A program made the translations under genes and the position numbers. The notes beneath the pieces are model-generated. The model saw only the letters and a list, made by a program, of their open reading frames with translations. It made no database searches and was not told the DNA's origin. DNA of 64,000 nucleotides, from contig JAKCOZ010000005.1 in the NCBI GenBank assembly GCA_022605955.1, forward strand, positions 2,321,501 to 2,385,500. The letters run 5' to 3'. Below are positions 14,819 to 36,915 of this stretch, in pieces. Numbering within the stretch: the stretch's first letter is position 1; each line of letters starts with the position of its first letter. This DNA is from Rallus limicola. Lineage: Eukaryota > Chordata > Aves > Gruiformes > Rallidae.

Positions 14819-16804
14819 AAATTTTACATCTTTAGTAGTTCAGTGATCAGTGGTAATTGTACATTCTCTTCCTTTTTAGTCCTTACTTGCAGTTTTCAGT
14901 TGACCTGTGCCAAAAAACACCACCTATGTGAATAATAATTCTGGGTGGAACCAACATTTACATAGGAATAGTATTTAATACATGCCAGAGGGAAAACCAA
15001 TAGGAGGGAATGGTTGCCATACCATGTGGGCTTTTCTTTGGCTGTATAGCTCCCTTAAATGTCAACTCAAACATGCACTCTAAATGTAAGCCCCCTTTAG
15101 CCAAAGTTACATGGTACATGGATTTTTATAAACTGAGGACCTGATCAAATATTCAGAGTAGTGTTTCAAGGAAGCATAGCAGATATCCAGAAAATGTAAT
15201 GGCAATTCTCCACACCTACAGAACTGCTTTTACTTGGGAGTTTAAAAAAAATCTGTTTTGATATGGCAGATGCTGGATTGCATTGGGAAATAACCATTGT
15301 AATACTTGGTTATTATGTGTTTAAAATAATTTTTATGATACTGCAGTGTGCTGTATTCCTGTGGGTATGCATGCACCATCACTCTAAACACAGTACTCAC
15401 TTGGATCTCTTCTGTGTCTTGTGAGATTGTGGTCGTGTCTTGTACATTTGCAACCCCAAAGAAAGACTTTCTGTGTCTGGTGATTGAAAGGGATCTTAAG
15501 CCTTGAGTCCATTTTCTTAGACTATAGTTGGGAACCACTGAAAATGATGGTATGTTAGATTGTGTTGAATTCCTTCCAATACAGCATATAGTGGTTTCTC
15601 TCAGACAAAGCCTGTGGTTTTCATTTGCTGTACTTCTGTAGAGCCAGGGTAAAGGAACACCACAGAGCAAAAGTAACACCATTTTATCAGAGGTAAACTC
15701 CTGTGCTGGGCACATGGGGATCAACTCCAATCTAACCAAGTTTAACTCATATCCCAAAATGCGCAGCCAGGCTTACCTCAGCTAAAATGAGAGAAATAGC
15801 TTCTCAAAGCTTTCACGCCCCAGTGCCATAGCAGTAATTGCACAAAGACCTTTTTATTATAAGTTGATTTTCCTGAGAAATGGATTCAAAAAATACTGTA
15901 AAGTGTTTATTTTTTCCTTGACCTTTATTAACCTACATCTTAGGGCTTTCCCAAGAGAAAAGTTGTTGGTAAATTAACCCTCATAGACACACACAGTAGC
16001 ATTTCTGCACTGCATCAATGGCTGTGAAAGTAATGGGGATATGACAAGAAAATTTGGCACTATTTAAACAATGTCATAGGTCAACATATGGGATTTGACC
16101 AAAAAAGTTTTTTAGGAATTAAATGAAAAAAAATTGCTTGAAGTGTACGTTAAGATTTTAATAGTATTTAATGCCACCGATTGCTGGTAGGATTTTTTTT
16201 TCTGCCTAAAAGCTCAATTTCTTCCTACATGCACCAGCTTTGATATATATAATATAATGGCTATTATATGTTTGCTTAACTACTAATCAGAAAAATCTTA
16301 GTCAATCCTTTTGGTACTTCTGGGCTTAAGGACTGATGGATAAAAACTCTTGGTCATCCTAGCCACTGTCTCTGAAACGCATGTAGCATAAATTAAGGAA
16401 CTAGGAAATTAACATATGGATTTAACAGATCTGATTCTATCACATCTCCTGTTTTGTATAATCTGAATACAAATGCTAGTATAATGTGAAGAATTTTTTG
16501 CTTTTGCATATTTGTGCTTTTTGATACATTTATTAAGGTCAAATTAAATTTGATATAGTAGGTTTTATTCTGAAATGGTCTCTGAATACAGCTCCATAAT
16601 TATCAAGCTACATGATAGTGCATAAAGCTATAAAACTGCTTAGACAGACAAGCAATTTATATGTGAGTGAGGTGTGTATGGCAAAGGATGTTAGTTTAAT
16701 TGGGAGCCAAGATGTTGGAGCCTTAAATCTTAAGAGCTGGAGTGTTGACTAGAAGACTATTTAATGCTGTGGTGAGATTTTGAAAAAACATACCTGAGTT
16801 GCTG

Positions 16805-16849
16805 GTGTGTGTGTATGTGTGTGTGTGTGTGTATGTATGTATATATATG
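16805..16849. repeat. (TG)n/(TATG)n microsatellite
   Basis: TG repeats interrupted by TA, ending in TATGTATGTATATATATG. Confidence 0.93.
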
Positions 16850-17356
16850 AACAATACAATGTTGTAAGATCTCAGTATTAAAATTACCCTAAGGATACTA
16901 AAATTTGAACATCAAAGTAGCTACTGTAGTGTTAGGTTACTTCTAAAATGCTGTCACTCCACTTTCTGTCACCAAAGATGAGAAAACTTGTGAAAAATTA
17001 ATAGAAATATGTACCACTCTTCTTTTTAAAGAACCTATGGTATATTAGAAATATTTTGTACCTTTTTACCTTGTGCCAGGGCAGGGAATATTAATTTAAA
17101 AAAAAGAAAGAAAAAAACCAACAACCCATCAGGAGGAAGTAGGAAAACATGCAGTTCACTGAGACTGTTACACCTTTGACACTGAGGGAAAACAATGTTA
17201 GTGAGGGCTTTGATGTGATAATGTGAAATTGGCAGGGATTACATTAAGGAGAAGGTTCTGTGGGACTGTGTGAACACAAGAACACTATCAGTACTGGAGA
17301 AATACCTGTCAAGACAAATTTGTGCTATTTCTGATCAGAGGCTCTCTTCTGTTTAG

Positions 17357-26057
<8,701 letters not shown>

Positions 26058-26137
26058 GTGATAACTACCCTGTGCAGTTCATTCCATCAACAATGGCAGC
26101 TGCTGCTGCTTCTGGACTCAGCCCTTTACAGCTCCAG
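26058..26137 (+). CDS. SOX6: SOX6 internal exon (DNYPVQF...LQLQ)
   Basis: With the G carried over from the upstream exon, these 80 nt encode 27 residues: [13 protein letters not shown], five alanines, then SGLSPLQLQ. This is the SOX6 segment that follows ITYKP. The acceptor is ccgacag|gtgata and the donor ctccag|gtatgt. Entry phase is 1 and exit phase 0, so loss of this exon alone would shift the frame, while loss together with the exon at 17360 would not. The frame happens to be open well upstream and about 20 codons downstream, but that extra sequence does not resemble SOX6 and is read as intron. A further exon that I recall after LQLQ in some human isoforms (beginning KGHVSHPQ) was not found by eye in the next intron. 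Confidence 0.95.
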
Positions 26138-29100
26138 GTATGTGCCAGAACAAAAAAATGTGGGATCCAAGCCAACATTTTAGGGGAAAACTGCTAACCA
26201 GCTGTATGCTAAATAATAGTCTGAATGTTAAATAATTTTTGAGCACAGCTCAGGAGGATTAACACCTTATGTACTTACGCTACTGCAAATGCAGCAACAT
26301 GCAGCCAACCTTGATACTGTGAGAGAAAGATATTGTTCTGTGTGTTTTATATCATCAGAGTTAATGGTGTTTTTTTGAATTATATGACCAGTTCATGGGA
26401 CATACGTTCAAAGACCTTTTTGTACTTCATTTTCATTTAGGCTTTCCCCTGTAGCTACAATGCACTACCTTTATTTGGAGCAGAGAGTGTATGAAAACAA
26501 ATACGTGTTATTGGGGTTTTTTCTTTTTTTTCCGACAGTGTGGTGCTGACAATGCAATAAATTGTAAACTCTTTTAGCTTCTGTATTTAGGTAATCTCAA
26601 CCTTGCTGTGCATTAAGCTGGTCAGATGCCAAGCATGGTCAGGAGCCTTGGCTTGGTCATTTATTTATTTTTGGCATATATAGAATGAAATGCTGTGAAA
26701 GAAAGATTTATGTGCCATATTATTAGCTAGCTTTTTGTGGCAAGAAGTTTTTAATTTCACAAGAAAAGACACAACAATGTCATAAATAATGAAGAAACAG
26801 TCAAAAGCTTTCAGAGTTAAAATGTGTGGAAAGGAAGTGACAGTGAACATGAGAGGAAAGGCCATTAAAGATGCATGTAACTATTTGCAAGTAAACCTTT
26901 GAAACCCCTGTTTGAGTTAGGTTAGAGTTGGGTTCAGATGCGAAGTAAGAATAAATTATGCCTAGAGTAGCAAAGTGGTGCTGTGTTAATATCTGAATAT
27001 CTACTTTGCTTACCCTTCTACAATTACATTGTTTTCTAAATTAATTTAATTTATTAAAAATAGGATTAAAAATCCTCTTATCTTTACCCAATGCTGATAT
27101 TCTCCTTGCCAAGTTAACCTAGGATAAAATGAGAATAAGGCCAGAACTCACTGTTCACTGGTGGTCCAGAATTGGTGAAAAAGACCACTTGAGCTTATGC
27201 CTGACCTAACCTACAATCCAAACTTGAAAAGAGAACACCCTGACACTGCAGGGTAAGATCTCCCAAAATTATTTTGGGGTCATGGTACTATTATGTTAAG
27301 ACTTTACTTTGCACAGGCTTCAAACCAAAGGGTAGTTTCTGACAAGGGATAATAGCAGGTATCCTTTGGAAATCTGTATTTGAATACTTAATATAAAAGT
27401 AAAGTTAGCTTTAGTTGAGAAAATACTTCAGAAATTAACATTGTGAATAGATTGGTTTTTCTATCTTTGAAATGCAGTACGACAAGTAGTGAGCCTACAC
27501 AAGACTATAAGTCAGGGAACGATAAAAACTGTTCAACTGTAAGTGAAACAGGATCACATACATTCCTGATTCTTGAATTTTGCAAGATCCATTTGTAGCT
27601 TGACCCACAGATCTGTTTGCACATCAGCCTTGATCAGAACCTACAGCAATAGTGCAATTTCATAAATTTGCAGAAATGGTAGACTGAGCTGTTAAACATG
27701 ACAAGCGTAATTAGAGAGAAAAGAACACAACCCACAAAGAAAGTGGTGCTAATAAATTCAGAAACATTTGAGTGCTTGAGGGGCCAGATTTTCCCTTCAG
27801 ATATATTTGGCATAAAAGAGGTTTTTTTCCTTGATCCCCCCCTTTCTATTTGATTTGACTTTTACCTTTATGGGATTTCAAAAACCTTTAATATTTCCTG
27901 GTCACAAGAGTTTAAGTAACAGAGTACTTAACCTTCCAGTTGATATCTGCTCATGACTGGCAAATTGGCTGAACTAAATTTTATTTACTCTTACTATTAA
28001 TATTCTCTTTGTATAAATTCCCGAAGCGTTCCCTAAATGAACACTTATTTGGGTGTATTTTTTGAAGGGAATTTGGTTTTATACCTGATGTATCATGGAG
28101 CCTGCTAGGGGTGTAGCATTTCAGCTCATTTTCCATCTTTGCTTCCCTTCCCCCTTCTTTCTCTGTTTTGCTTCCTTTCTTCCTTGCACCCCACCCACTT
28201 ATTTATTTACGTGAATGCTGTGACCATGGTATCTGAGTATTTCCCAAGTACTTAAAATTACTGATCACAAATCTAATCTCTGTTCCTTTCAGCCAGTGGG
28301 AGAAATAGGGAATTCGTTTGCAGGTTTGGTTTTGTTTCTACATGTGAACTTGTGTGTGATATCAGTGTTTGGAGAACTTGGAGCCGGAAAGCTATTTCAA
28401 TTAAAAAAAGCTTTGCAGAAGCACTAACATTTCAACTTTATCAAGACGTTACTTTTATTTCCAAAATTATATTCCATATTCTATATCCAGCTGCAGTGAA
28501 AATTCTGTCAGCTTCAAGTTTATAATCTCTTATCTTTTTTCACTTATTTTTTTTGGGACACTCATGCTTCAGGTAGGGGCTAGCAGGAATTCTGTGTTCT
28601 CATCTTTCAGTGTGCTAGAACAACTTCTGTGGAAGCTGTGAATCTAATAGTACAGAAAACAATTTACTCGCAGGTACATTGTGTAACAATTGCAATTATT
28701 CCACAGAGGATGTTTCTCCAGAGAGCAATTTTTAATTCATGATTTGCTGATCTTGCTGAAGCTATTTGGCACATTGATACCAAATATATTTTCCCTGAAT
28801 TGTATGTCTGAGTTCACCAGTGGGTTATATACCTCTTTGGGTTAAAACCTTTATTGAAATCATATCTAGGTATTTCTCAGGTAACTAATTTCACTTTCAT
28901 GGGCCTTGTATGAAAAAAAAAATCAAAATAAATAAATAAAGTTCTCCTTTAGCAACAGACCTGTTTGACCCATCGACTCTTAAGATTTTGCATTACGTTG
29001 TTCAGCTAGTCGTAAAATGCCATTAATATTCAGCTGTAGCTTTCAGTATCCTGCAAGAAAATAGGAATTACCACACATTTATGCCAGTTTGTGTTCCTGA

Positions 29101-29167
29101 AGTGTTGGCTTGCTCTACTTTGGGTTGACATGAGATAGTTTCTTTTTATCTGTATACTGATCTCATG

Positions 29168-29192
29168 AGGATGATGTTGATGATGATGTTGA
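29168..29192. repeat. GATGATGTT short tandem repeat
   Basis: GATGATGTTGATGATGATGT with local triplet periodicity; about 25 bp. Confidence 0.8.
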
Positions 29193-29692
29193 CCAAAAGA
29201 CTTAAAACTGTTCCACACTTCCCGCTAGCAGGTCAGCCACATCACACCAGTTTCCTCAACATCTTGGCTAAGATAAGACCAAGCCTTGCTAGGACTCTCA
29301 ACATGAGGGAAGGTCTTGCTGATGAGGGAATGGTTCTCTAGATATTGGTCTAAGAAGAAGGACCAGACTATATCTGTTCACCCCTCCAGCTTCAAACAAC
29401 TGAGTGTCAAATCAACCTTGTGCTAAATAGTTTACAGATATAGTCCCAAATGCACCTGTAGCAGGTATGCATAATGTGAAAGAGTTCTGATGCATGTGTA
29501 TAATAGAAGCATGTTGCTGTAATTAATCTGTGTAAGCAGTAAAACTTGTTAATAATTTTCCCTTTGCTCCTCCTTTTTTTTTTTTTTTTAAATATATCTA
29601 TTTCTGGTGTTTCTTCCCTTTCCCGTTTCCCTGATTTTCCTAGTTATCAAATGATTGCACTGATATTAACTCATTCTAGAGATGCTAGAATC

Positions 29693-29740
29693 AGTCATCT
29701 TGCTAAATGAGACAACAGTCATCTTGCTAAATGAGACAAC
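29693..29740. repeat. Perfect 24-bp tandem duplication
   Basis: The unit at 29693-29716 (begins AGTCATCTTGC, ends GAGACAAC) is repeated without change at 29717-29740. It is not low-complexity, so this looks like a recent local duplication. Confidence 0.95.
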
Positions 29741-31380
29741 ATCATCATGAAATGGGTTTTCTCAGCTCTCATGGTACTGTTAGCACAAATCTAGTTACTG
29801 GGAAATTTTGGTGGTGACAGGGATACCACCTTATATGTCCTTACTTTCAAACATGAAATGTTACTATACACTCTTTATTGTCTAAAAAAAGAAATCTCTC
29901 TTCTTTCTTAGATATTTCTACAAAGCAGTGTATATGGTAAATAAGGAAATGTTGCAACTCTCTCAACCATGACTGATAAACTGTTGATATAAATGGAAAC
30001 ACTACAATGATGCTAGCTGGAGTTATTCCTAAACAAAGTGAGCTCTAGGAAAAAAAAGCAAAACAAAAAAGCTTTCGTTCATAACTCTTTCCCCAAACTA
30101 TTTAATTTGTCCTTCAAAATGTATCACTTATAACACTAATGAACCTTGGCAAGTCTTAACTATAGTTGCAGCTGTGTTCTTGAAGACTGAAGTTTTTATA
30201 AACTGTAAAAAAATAATTAAATTTTAACTAAACAAATTTTTCTATTTTTTTCTCCCCTCCCATCTCATCTTATGCCTCCATACTCTTTTTCTAATTGCAG
30301 ACAATGTAAATGACCTTTCTTTATACCGCTGGGTGCGGATCAAGCGCGCTGCTGAAGCATTGCATAGCTTGCCTCAGGGGCACAATATTAGCAGAGGGAA
30401 GGCCAAAGAATGCTATTTTTAGTTGAACAGTTCAGCAGATGGAGGCATGAATACTCATATATCTGAAGGTTGAGGGGTTTGAACCATTAATTTTGATAAT
30501 GTATTTAACCCTGGGAACAATCAGAAACTGTAACTCTAAGGTTACAATGCTTTTGACCTTTAGAGAACAGAGGGCATGCAGTACAGTAAACAATATATTA
30601 CATTTCTACTTATTCCAATTCTCTCACACATATAAATTTCAGGACATAGTTGACATTTGCTTTCCTCAGCTATTTTAGTGCTGGTCCTTAAAGTAAGTCA
30701 AGAAGAATGTGCAGGAAAGAGGCCAATGTAATGCGACAGTCATGTAAATATGGCCTTTAAATAGCTAAGATGTTAAAAGTGGCCTTTTATGAAGAAATAT
30801 TATTCTCAGCAACTAGAATCTTCGTGACTTATTATTTCAATGAAAAAGTTGTTTTAGTGGACTGCTGCTCTTACAGAGTTTTCTCTATATGTTGTAACCT
30901 TAAAGCAATTTTTTAGTGGGCTAATGTGATCTGATAGTGATAGCTCACACTGGAGGTGATTTGGTCCCACTCTGGTACCACATCATGCAAAGTGATGTAC
31001 CTGCCTTATGTCTTATTAAATGATGCATGCTCCTCTTCAACAAATATAGCAGTTAAATATCACGCAGCTTAAGTATTTCTAATTAAAATATCTCCATGTG
31101 TCAGCATATTGGTAATGTATTATTTTAATCCATTTATTTTGTTTATGAAACAGTGACATATGTTTAGATTGTGAAATATATGAGCCTTAAAAATCACTTT
31201 ATTGAAGAAAATTAATTTCTACAATGCTGTCTCAGTAATGTGTTCACTCACCCAGTCAGTCACTGGCAGGGCTGCCAGTCTTAATGTTGGTTAGACACAG
31301 TTTAACAGTTTTATCTGACATAACACTCTCGGATGTAGGCAATAATAATTTTTTCAAATGCAAAAACCACGGGGTTTTCC

Positions 31381-31413
31381 TTTTTTCTTTATTTTTTTTT
31401 TCTTTTTTTTTTT
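31381..31413. repeat. Poly-T tract with C interruptions
   Basis: A T-rich run of about 33 bases, followed by AACACGGCGAAG. It may be a minus-strand retroelement tail, but no element body is recognisable. Confidence 0.75.
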
Positions 31414-32589
31414 AACACGGCGAAGAGTGGGGATTGGGAAAACGTGAAAGAGATTTGGTGAGACCAATCAAAATTAAAACCAGCTAGTTACCTTTTCAAA
31501 GTTAGACACTGTAATTTGTTTGTCAGCGGGTAGATGTTTGGGTCAGCACTGTGAGTGAGTGACTGTCAGCAGGAATTCCTACAAGACAAGTAATTTCCCT
31601 CAATGTATTACTGACAGATTGCTCACTTCTTCGAATCACTAGAGAAAACAAACTTAATATTGTTACAGGCAGAGTTTCTGTCTTCATTAGCCTTATAGAA
31701 TGATTTTATCTAGCATTCAAAGACTACTGAGCTCTAGGTGGGCATATTTTAACAGAATGTTCCTTATTATGTTACAGTGAATAGTGGCCTAAATTAAGGG
31801 AATGGTGTGTGCAAATTTCAGTATATGGAAGTAGTAAATTAAATATTTTGGTCCTTTTCTTATGTAGAAATTTAGGTTGTAGGAGAGGAAGGGAAGAGGT
31901 TGAAAGAAGATTTTATTAGGGTTCTGAGAGACCATGCAAGCCCTTTAATGAAAATAAAATTAAAAAGATGCCAACCTTGCAATACTTAGGAAAAATTTAA
32001 TTAAAATCAATGAAATAGTTATACTTGTGCCTTTCCCTACTTGAATGTTTATGTCTCTGTATGTAATATCAGTGTTATCAAGTTGAATTATATCGGTAGC
32101 AGTATCAATGAAAATGATGTCATTGAGTCAGTATTTTACTACATGACCTTCTTTCTTTGCAGAATTTCTCAATACTCCATCTTCTACTCCTCCTCAACTT
32201 CAGCCCTGAATTATCTCGCAAAGTTATTTTTATCAGGAAAAGACAGCCCATCAAAACTGAGATTTTTGAAGAAAGATATCAATTCTGATGAACTTTCGAT
32301 CAGAAAGCCATTACTCTCTCAGTAATAGCATCCCTGGTCAAATGAGAGGGAGTCTCCCATTTAAGTTAGTAAAAAAGGGCAGACAAACAAAACCATTAGA
32401 TAGTGTAATCAGCGTGGTACATCATCATTGCAGCTGCAAGACCCTTTTCTCACCCATTTAATGCCCTGCATCTCCTATGTATGCTTTAGACAGCATGTCT
32501 TTGTTACTCTCATTCTTGCTTAATGGAACAGTGTCACATTGTTTAATTAAAAATTTATAGGAATGATTAAGAAAAAGATTCTTTCTGTA

Positions 32590-33210
32590 ATCCATAGCAG
32601 TTCCAGTTCGTGTCTTGGATGTGGGAAGCCTAGGTCCGGTCCTGGGCTTGTGTTTCCCCCTGTTTCAGGAAGGATGCTAGCACACAGACTGTCACCCAGT
32701 CTGGCATAGCTCCCTGTTTCTGTTCCCTTCACATGACTCGCCCCTTCTCTGCCTTGTGAAGTGCCCCTGTCCTGTGCCTGCCCTCCTCTCCCAAGAGGCA
32801 AGACTTTTCAATCTGGCAGCTAGGGATCAGGGTCCTGGCATGATTCCCATCTTTTACACCTTTAGATCTTACCAAGTAGAACAGCTGCCTTCCAGGCCCA
32901 TATGCTCTGTTCCAGAGAGCATTTACCATTGAGATCATAAATGGCACAGACATAAACTCACTTATCAGGAAACTTGTATGTTTAAAAGGATGTCATCCGT
33001 ATAGCCTGGATTGCAGGAGGTTTCCTGTGTCTCTTCAGTCTGTATCGAGGCAGAAGCTGGAGCCCAAGTGACTGGTGGAGGCTGAGCCCCCAGCGTCAAC
33101 AAGACGTTCTTGCTGCCTTAACCACTGGCTGCCCCTCACTGAAAGCCCAGGCTCTGTTTTAAAATAATTGTGCTTTGCAAAGCTCCCTCTCTGGGGTATA
33201 TATTCACTCA
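32590..33210. other. Less AT-rich intronic block of unknown origin
   Basis: C/T-rich and CpG-bearing sequence stands out from AT-rich flanks. Two overlapping minus-strand open frames (74 and 84 codons) cross it, but neither resembles a protein I know. It could be an old transposon remnant. Confidence 0.4.
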
Positions 33211-36200
33211 GAAGCCAGTAAGAAGCAAATAAGCTACTGCTGCATTTACTGACAGAGCACCAGAGGCACCAGTACTACAGAGTGCCATCAGGGGACGAGC
33301 ACAGTTTTTAAAGCTCTTATAAAACTGTGGCATCCCTCTGGGGAATAGGCTGGCTGTGAGGCATACTCTGAGCTGGCAGTTGGATTCCCTCAAGCTTTCT
33401 AGAAATATATATGGTGTATGCCTTACAGGAATTAGCTGCAAGTGAATATGTTTCTGGGATTTTATTATACTTCTGATAACCATAGAGCAAGCTGCTAATT
33501 TGGCTACAAATTACAAACATGAAGGATTTTTTCCTGTGAAGGTGTTAACATATTTGAATGTTTAGAAATTTAGCAGAAATCAGATAAAAGACAAAAATGC
33601 CTTTTAAGTCAGGTCTATACACAAAGGAAAATAATTCACTTCTGTATCATCACTCTTTTCCAACTAATTGCTACAGAAAAAGAACACTTAACTTTCATCT
33701 GAATGAAAAGGTCTAAGAATCAGAATGGTTAGATGAGAGTTTCTAGGTGTAGACATACACAGTCACACATGCTCAAGGGTAGCAGAAGGATTCCTTTACA
33801 GGTGTAGGTGGATAATCACCTGTCATATTTCAGAGGGTCCCTGATTGTAAGAGCATTTCCTCCCACTGACCCAGTTCAGAAAGAAAGGGTAGTTCATAGA
33901 AGATGAGAGAGAACTCATCAAATCAGTGTTTAGATATTGCTATCACTGTGTAGAGTCTTATTAGATGGTGAAACAGGAATGGTATTGCCTCCGATACCTT
34001 GCTTGTCTAAGACTGTGTTGTATTTAGTCTGTAATGTTTTCAGAATCCAAATGACTGAGAAACTCGGAAAGTGTCCTAACTCATGGTTAAGTATTGGAAT
34101 CGTCTGACTGTCTCAGCATGAAGGCTGCTTATGGCTGTAGGGCACAAGAGAAGGCTTGCATATTGGTCCTGAGAAAAAAGAGAACAAAGGGAGGAGGATC
34201 TTAAGGAACACAGGAGGAAAACCACATCATGTTTAAACGTTGGTATTAAGGGTTTATTCAAGACTTAAAGGAGTCATTCACAAAATCTGGTGATGTCAAC
34301 ACAATCGAGGACATATTATGGTGTTGTGCATGAATTACAGCAAATAGCTAAGCATGAAAACAAATGAAGTAGTATTTCAGGTGCAGGAATAGTGAGGTAA
34401 AGTCCTTTCAGAAAAGTTGCATCAACTGTCCTGCATACTAGAAAGATAACAAGTCACCAGATTTAACTAATCTACAGCTTTATTACATAACACATCTGTG
34501 AAATCCTGCTGAAATATCATCCTACCCACTGCACTTAAGAAATCATAGCAGGCTAATGCAAATTCACATTTACTTGTCTAAAATACATCAGCTTACAATG
34601 AATTTGTAATAGTAAATTCCCAGTTACCTGGTTTTTAGGTGCAAATATAACATTTTTTTAGATTTAATTTTTATAAGCCCATTAAAATAAGTTTTGCATA
34701 ATTTTGTGTGAACTTCCTTTAAGGAAATTATTAAATTTTCTTTGAAGGTGCATGAAAGTTCTAAATATACTGTAAAAGATATTTTACAGATATTTTATGT
34801 GAGAGATCTGCTAAGCAGCCTGTAAAGCACAATTATTTCTAATGCTTTAAAATACCTGTTAAAGTGGGCTTGTTTTCTGCTTCACAAAGAAAACATTTCA
34901 GTGTTTTCTGCATTTAAATATACATTTTAAATATGTTGACTTATCAGGTACCACAGCGGGCTGAACAGGGACAAACCATTTTTAATGGTATGTTAATTGA
35001 ATGGGATGCTAGAGATGCACCTGAGTGACTTTTTTCCCAGATGTGCCCCAGCTGACTGATAAAGCTTCTCCTGATCAGTAGAGCCAGTATATATTTATTA
35101 TATCCCTGTCTTTCATCCATTTTTGTTAGTGAAAAAAATAGAATGGCTGCAAGCTAGCACATGAACTGTCCATGTCTCTTACAGAAGTAGGAAAACATTA
35201 CAGCTTCGAACCCCAAGCAGCACTTTCAAGAATTCAGCTCTTAGAGCTGCCTCGGCATCTTATCATAAGGTGGTGTTTCAGACATGGGAATTGAGAGAGG
35301 TAGTTTAAGTGGGACTATTCCTTTACCCTGACTTGTACCCATTTAATATTGGGATGGTGTGTCATTATTCTGTCATGGAAGACTGTAGAAATTTAATTGC
35401 AGTGCTTTTCCCTTTTTGTATGATTAGCAGTGGTAGGTGAGTGTTTGGTTTTCTTGTTCTGTGTCTGTACAGTTCTGGACAGGAAAATACTACAGTCATT
35501 AGATTTGGCAATTTCTCCATCTGGGTGGTCAGACAGTGCATAAACCCAACAACCTATGCCAGATTTAAAGAAATATTTATAGTTTTATGTTTTTAGACCA
35601 CTTCAACTAAGTTAGACTACATTACTGGCAGTCATACTAGTGACATGGACATGTGCTTACTAGGAAACTCATTCACCAACTCATTTTACACAGCTCAACA
35701 AGCAGTTACTCATAATTGCTTGTAATCCCGCTGACATGAGCCTGAATGAAACTCCTGACTTCTCTCACAAAGCCCATCTATGTGTTAACATTTTTAAAAA
35801 ATAAATACATGAAATTCTGAAATGCAGAATTTGATAAGCTTTGATAGCTATCATCTGCTCAGCAACCTTACTGTAATTAATTGCTTTTCAATCATATAAT
35901 TTTATTTCCCTTATCACAAGTGTTCTCTTTAAGCAGCTCCTCCTTTTTACACCAGCTTAGTCCAGAGCACATTTCTACACGTGAAGTGTGTGAAACTGTC
36001 TGAATTTATGAGTTAATTGCTCTTCATATAGACCTCTTGCATTTTCTGTTAAAGAGACTTTATAGCAGCAGTAAGGAATAAAAACCTGATTTTTGGGAGA
36101 GCTTCTAAAAGAATATCAGAAAACATTTTAAATTCTTTTTATGAATAATTTGATTTATAACGTCACCAGAGAAGGTAATATTATGATAGCATAAAGTGAA

Positions 36201-36253
36201 TGCAAAAATTGTACTCTTATGAAACCATCCAGTCATATTTTCATATTTTCCTG

Positions 36254-36269
36254 ATATATATATATATAT
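36254..36269. repeat. Short (TA)n tract
   Basis: Eight TA units. Confidence 0.85.
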
Positions 36270-36915
36270 TTAATAGGTGCTTATTTGTTTTCCTTGGATA
36301 CAGGAGGAGGAGTTTAAAATACTAGAGCCTTTATTTGCAGGTATCTTTGCAGCTGTGCTTCCTGGTCCTTGCTTGCTTTCCAAGGTGAGCTTTGTACTCT
36401 GTTAGCTTTAGTACTATCCACAATTTTGATGAGGTAGAATTTATGCTGTAAAAAAGCTGAAAGCAAATTCTAATAGAGGCAAACAGGAAAATCACACAAA
36501 GATTTATCTTCAACATTTCACATTTTTTGTCAAATAACATTATACACTGGAAACTCCAAAATACTTTTTCAAGCAAATGCTGTGGCTGTAGCTTGCTTTT
36601 TTACCAAAAATATTTAGGCTTAAATGAGATTATATTTTATTTACCAGTTTACTTCTATATCAAATACATAGTAGTTTTAAGCAGAGTGTGTCACAGTTGT
36701 TTTGTAAAATCATAAAAAGAAAACAAATTTTTGCCAGTTTCCAAGCTGCGTACTACAAGATATAATCTCTGAGACTCACAAAGATAAGTCGATTGTGTCC
36801 TTTCCTGTGCACGGTAAATATCAGGAGATTTGTGATTAAAAAATAGCGTATCAGCAAACTGACAGTGTTAAATGATGGAATGCAAATCTTTGTGCTTGGC
36901 AGAAAGATTTTATTA

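Larger units (their letters stand above)
1..17356 (+). other. SOX6: SOX6 intron upstream of the first visible exon (5' end off window)
   Basis: No exon could be recognised here. In particular, nothing encodes the SOX6 leucine zipper or Q-box, so the preceding exon lies upstream of the window. The sequence is AT-rich, with stop-dense frames and only short chance open frames. It holds a (TA)n tract at 5.1 kb, poly-A at 7.87 and 13.0 kb, a T8G12 run at 14.8 kb, a (TG)n tract at 16.8 kb and a candidate regulatory block at 8.2-8.7 kb. The stretch just before 17357 is the normal acceptor pyrimidine tract. Confidence 0.85.

Noticed and set aside
30455..30490. GGGTTTGAACC resembling a tRNA B box
   Set aside because: No matching A box, acceptor stem or cloverleaf could be folded around it.
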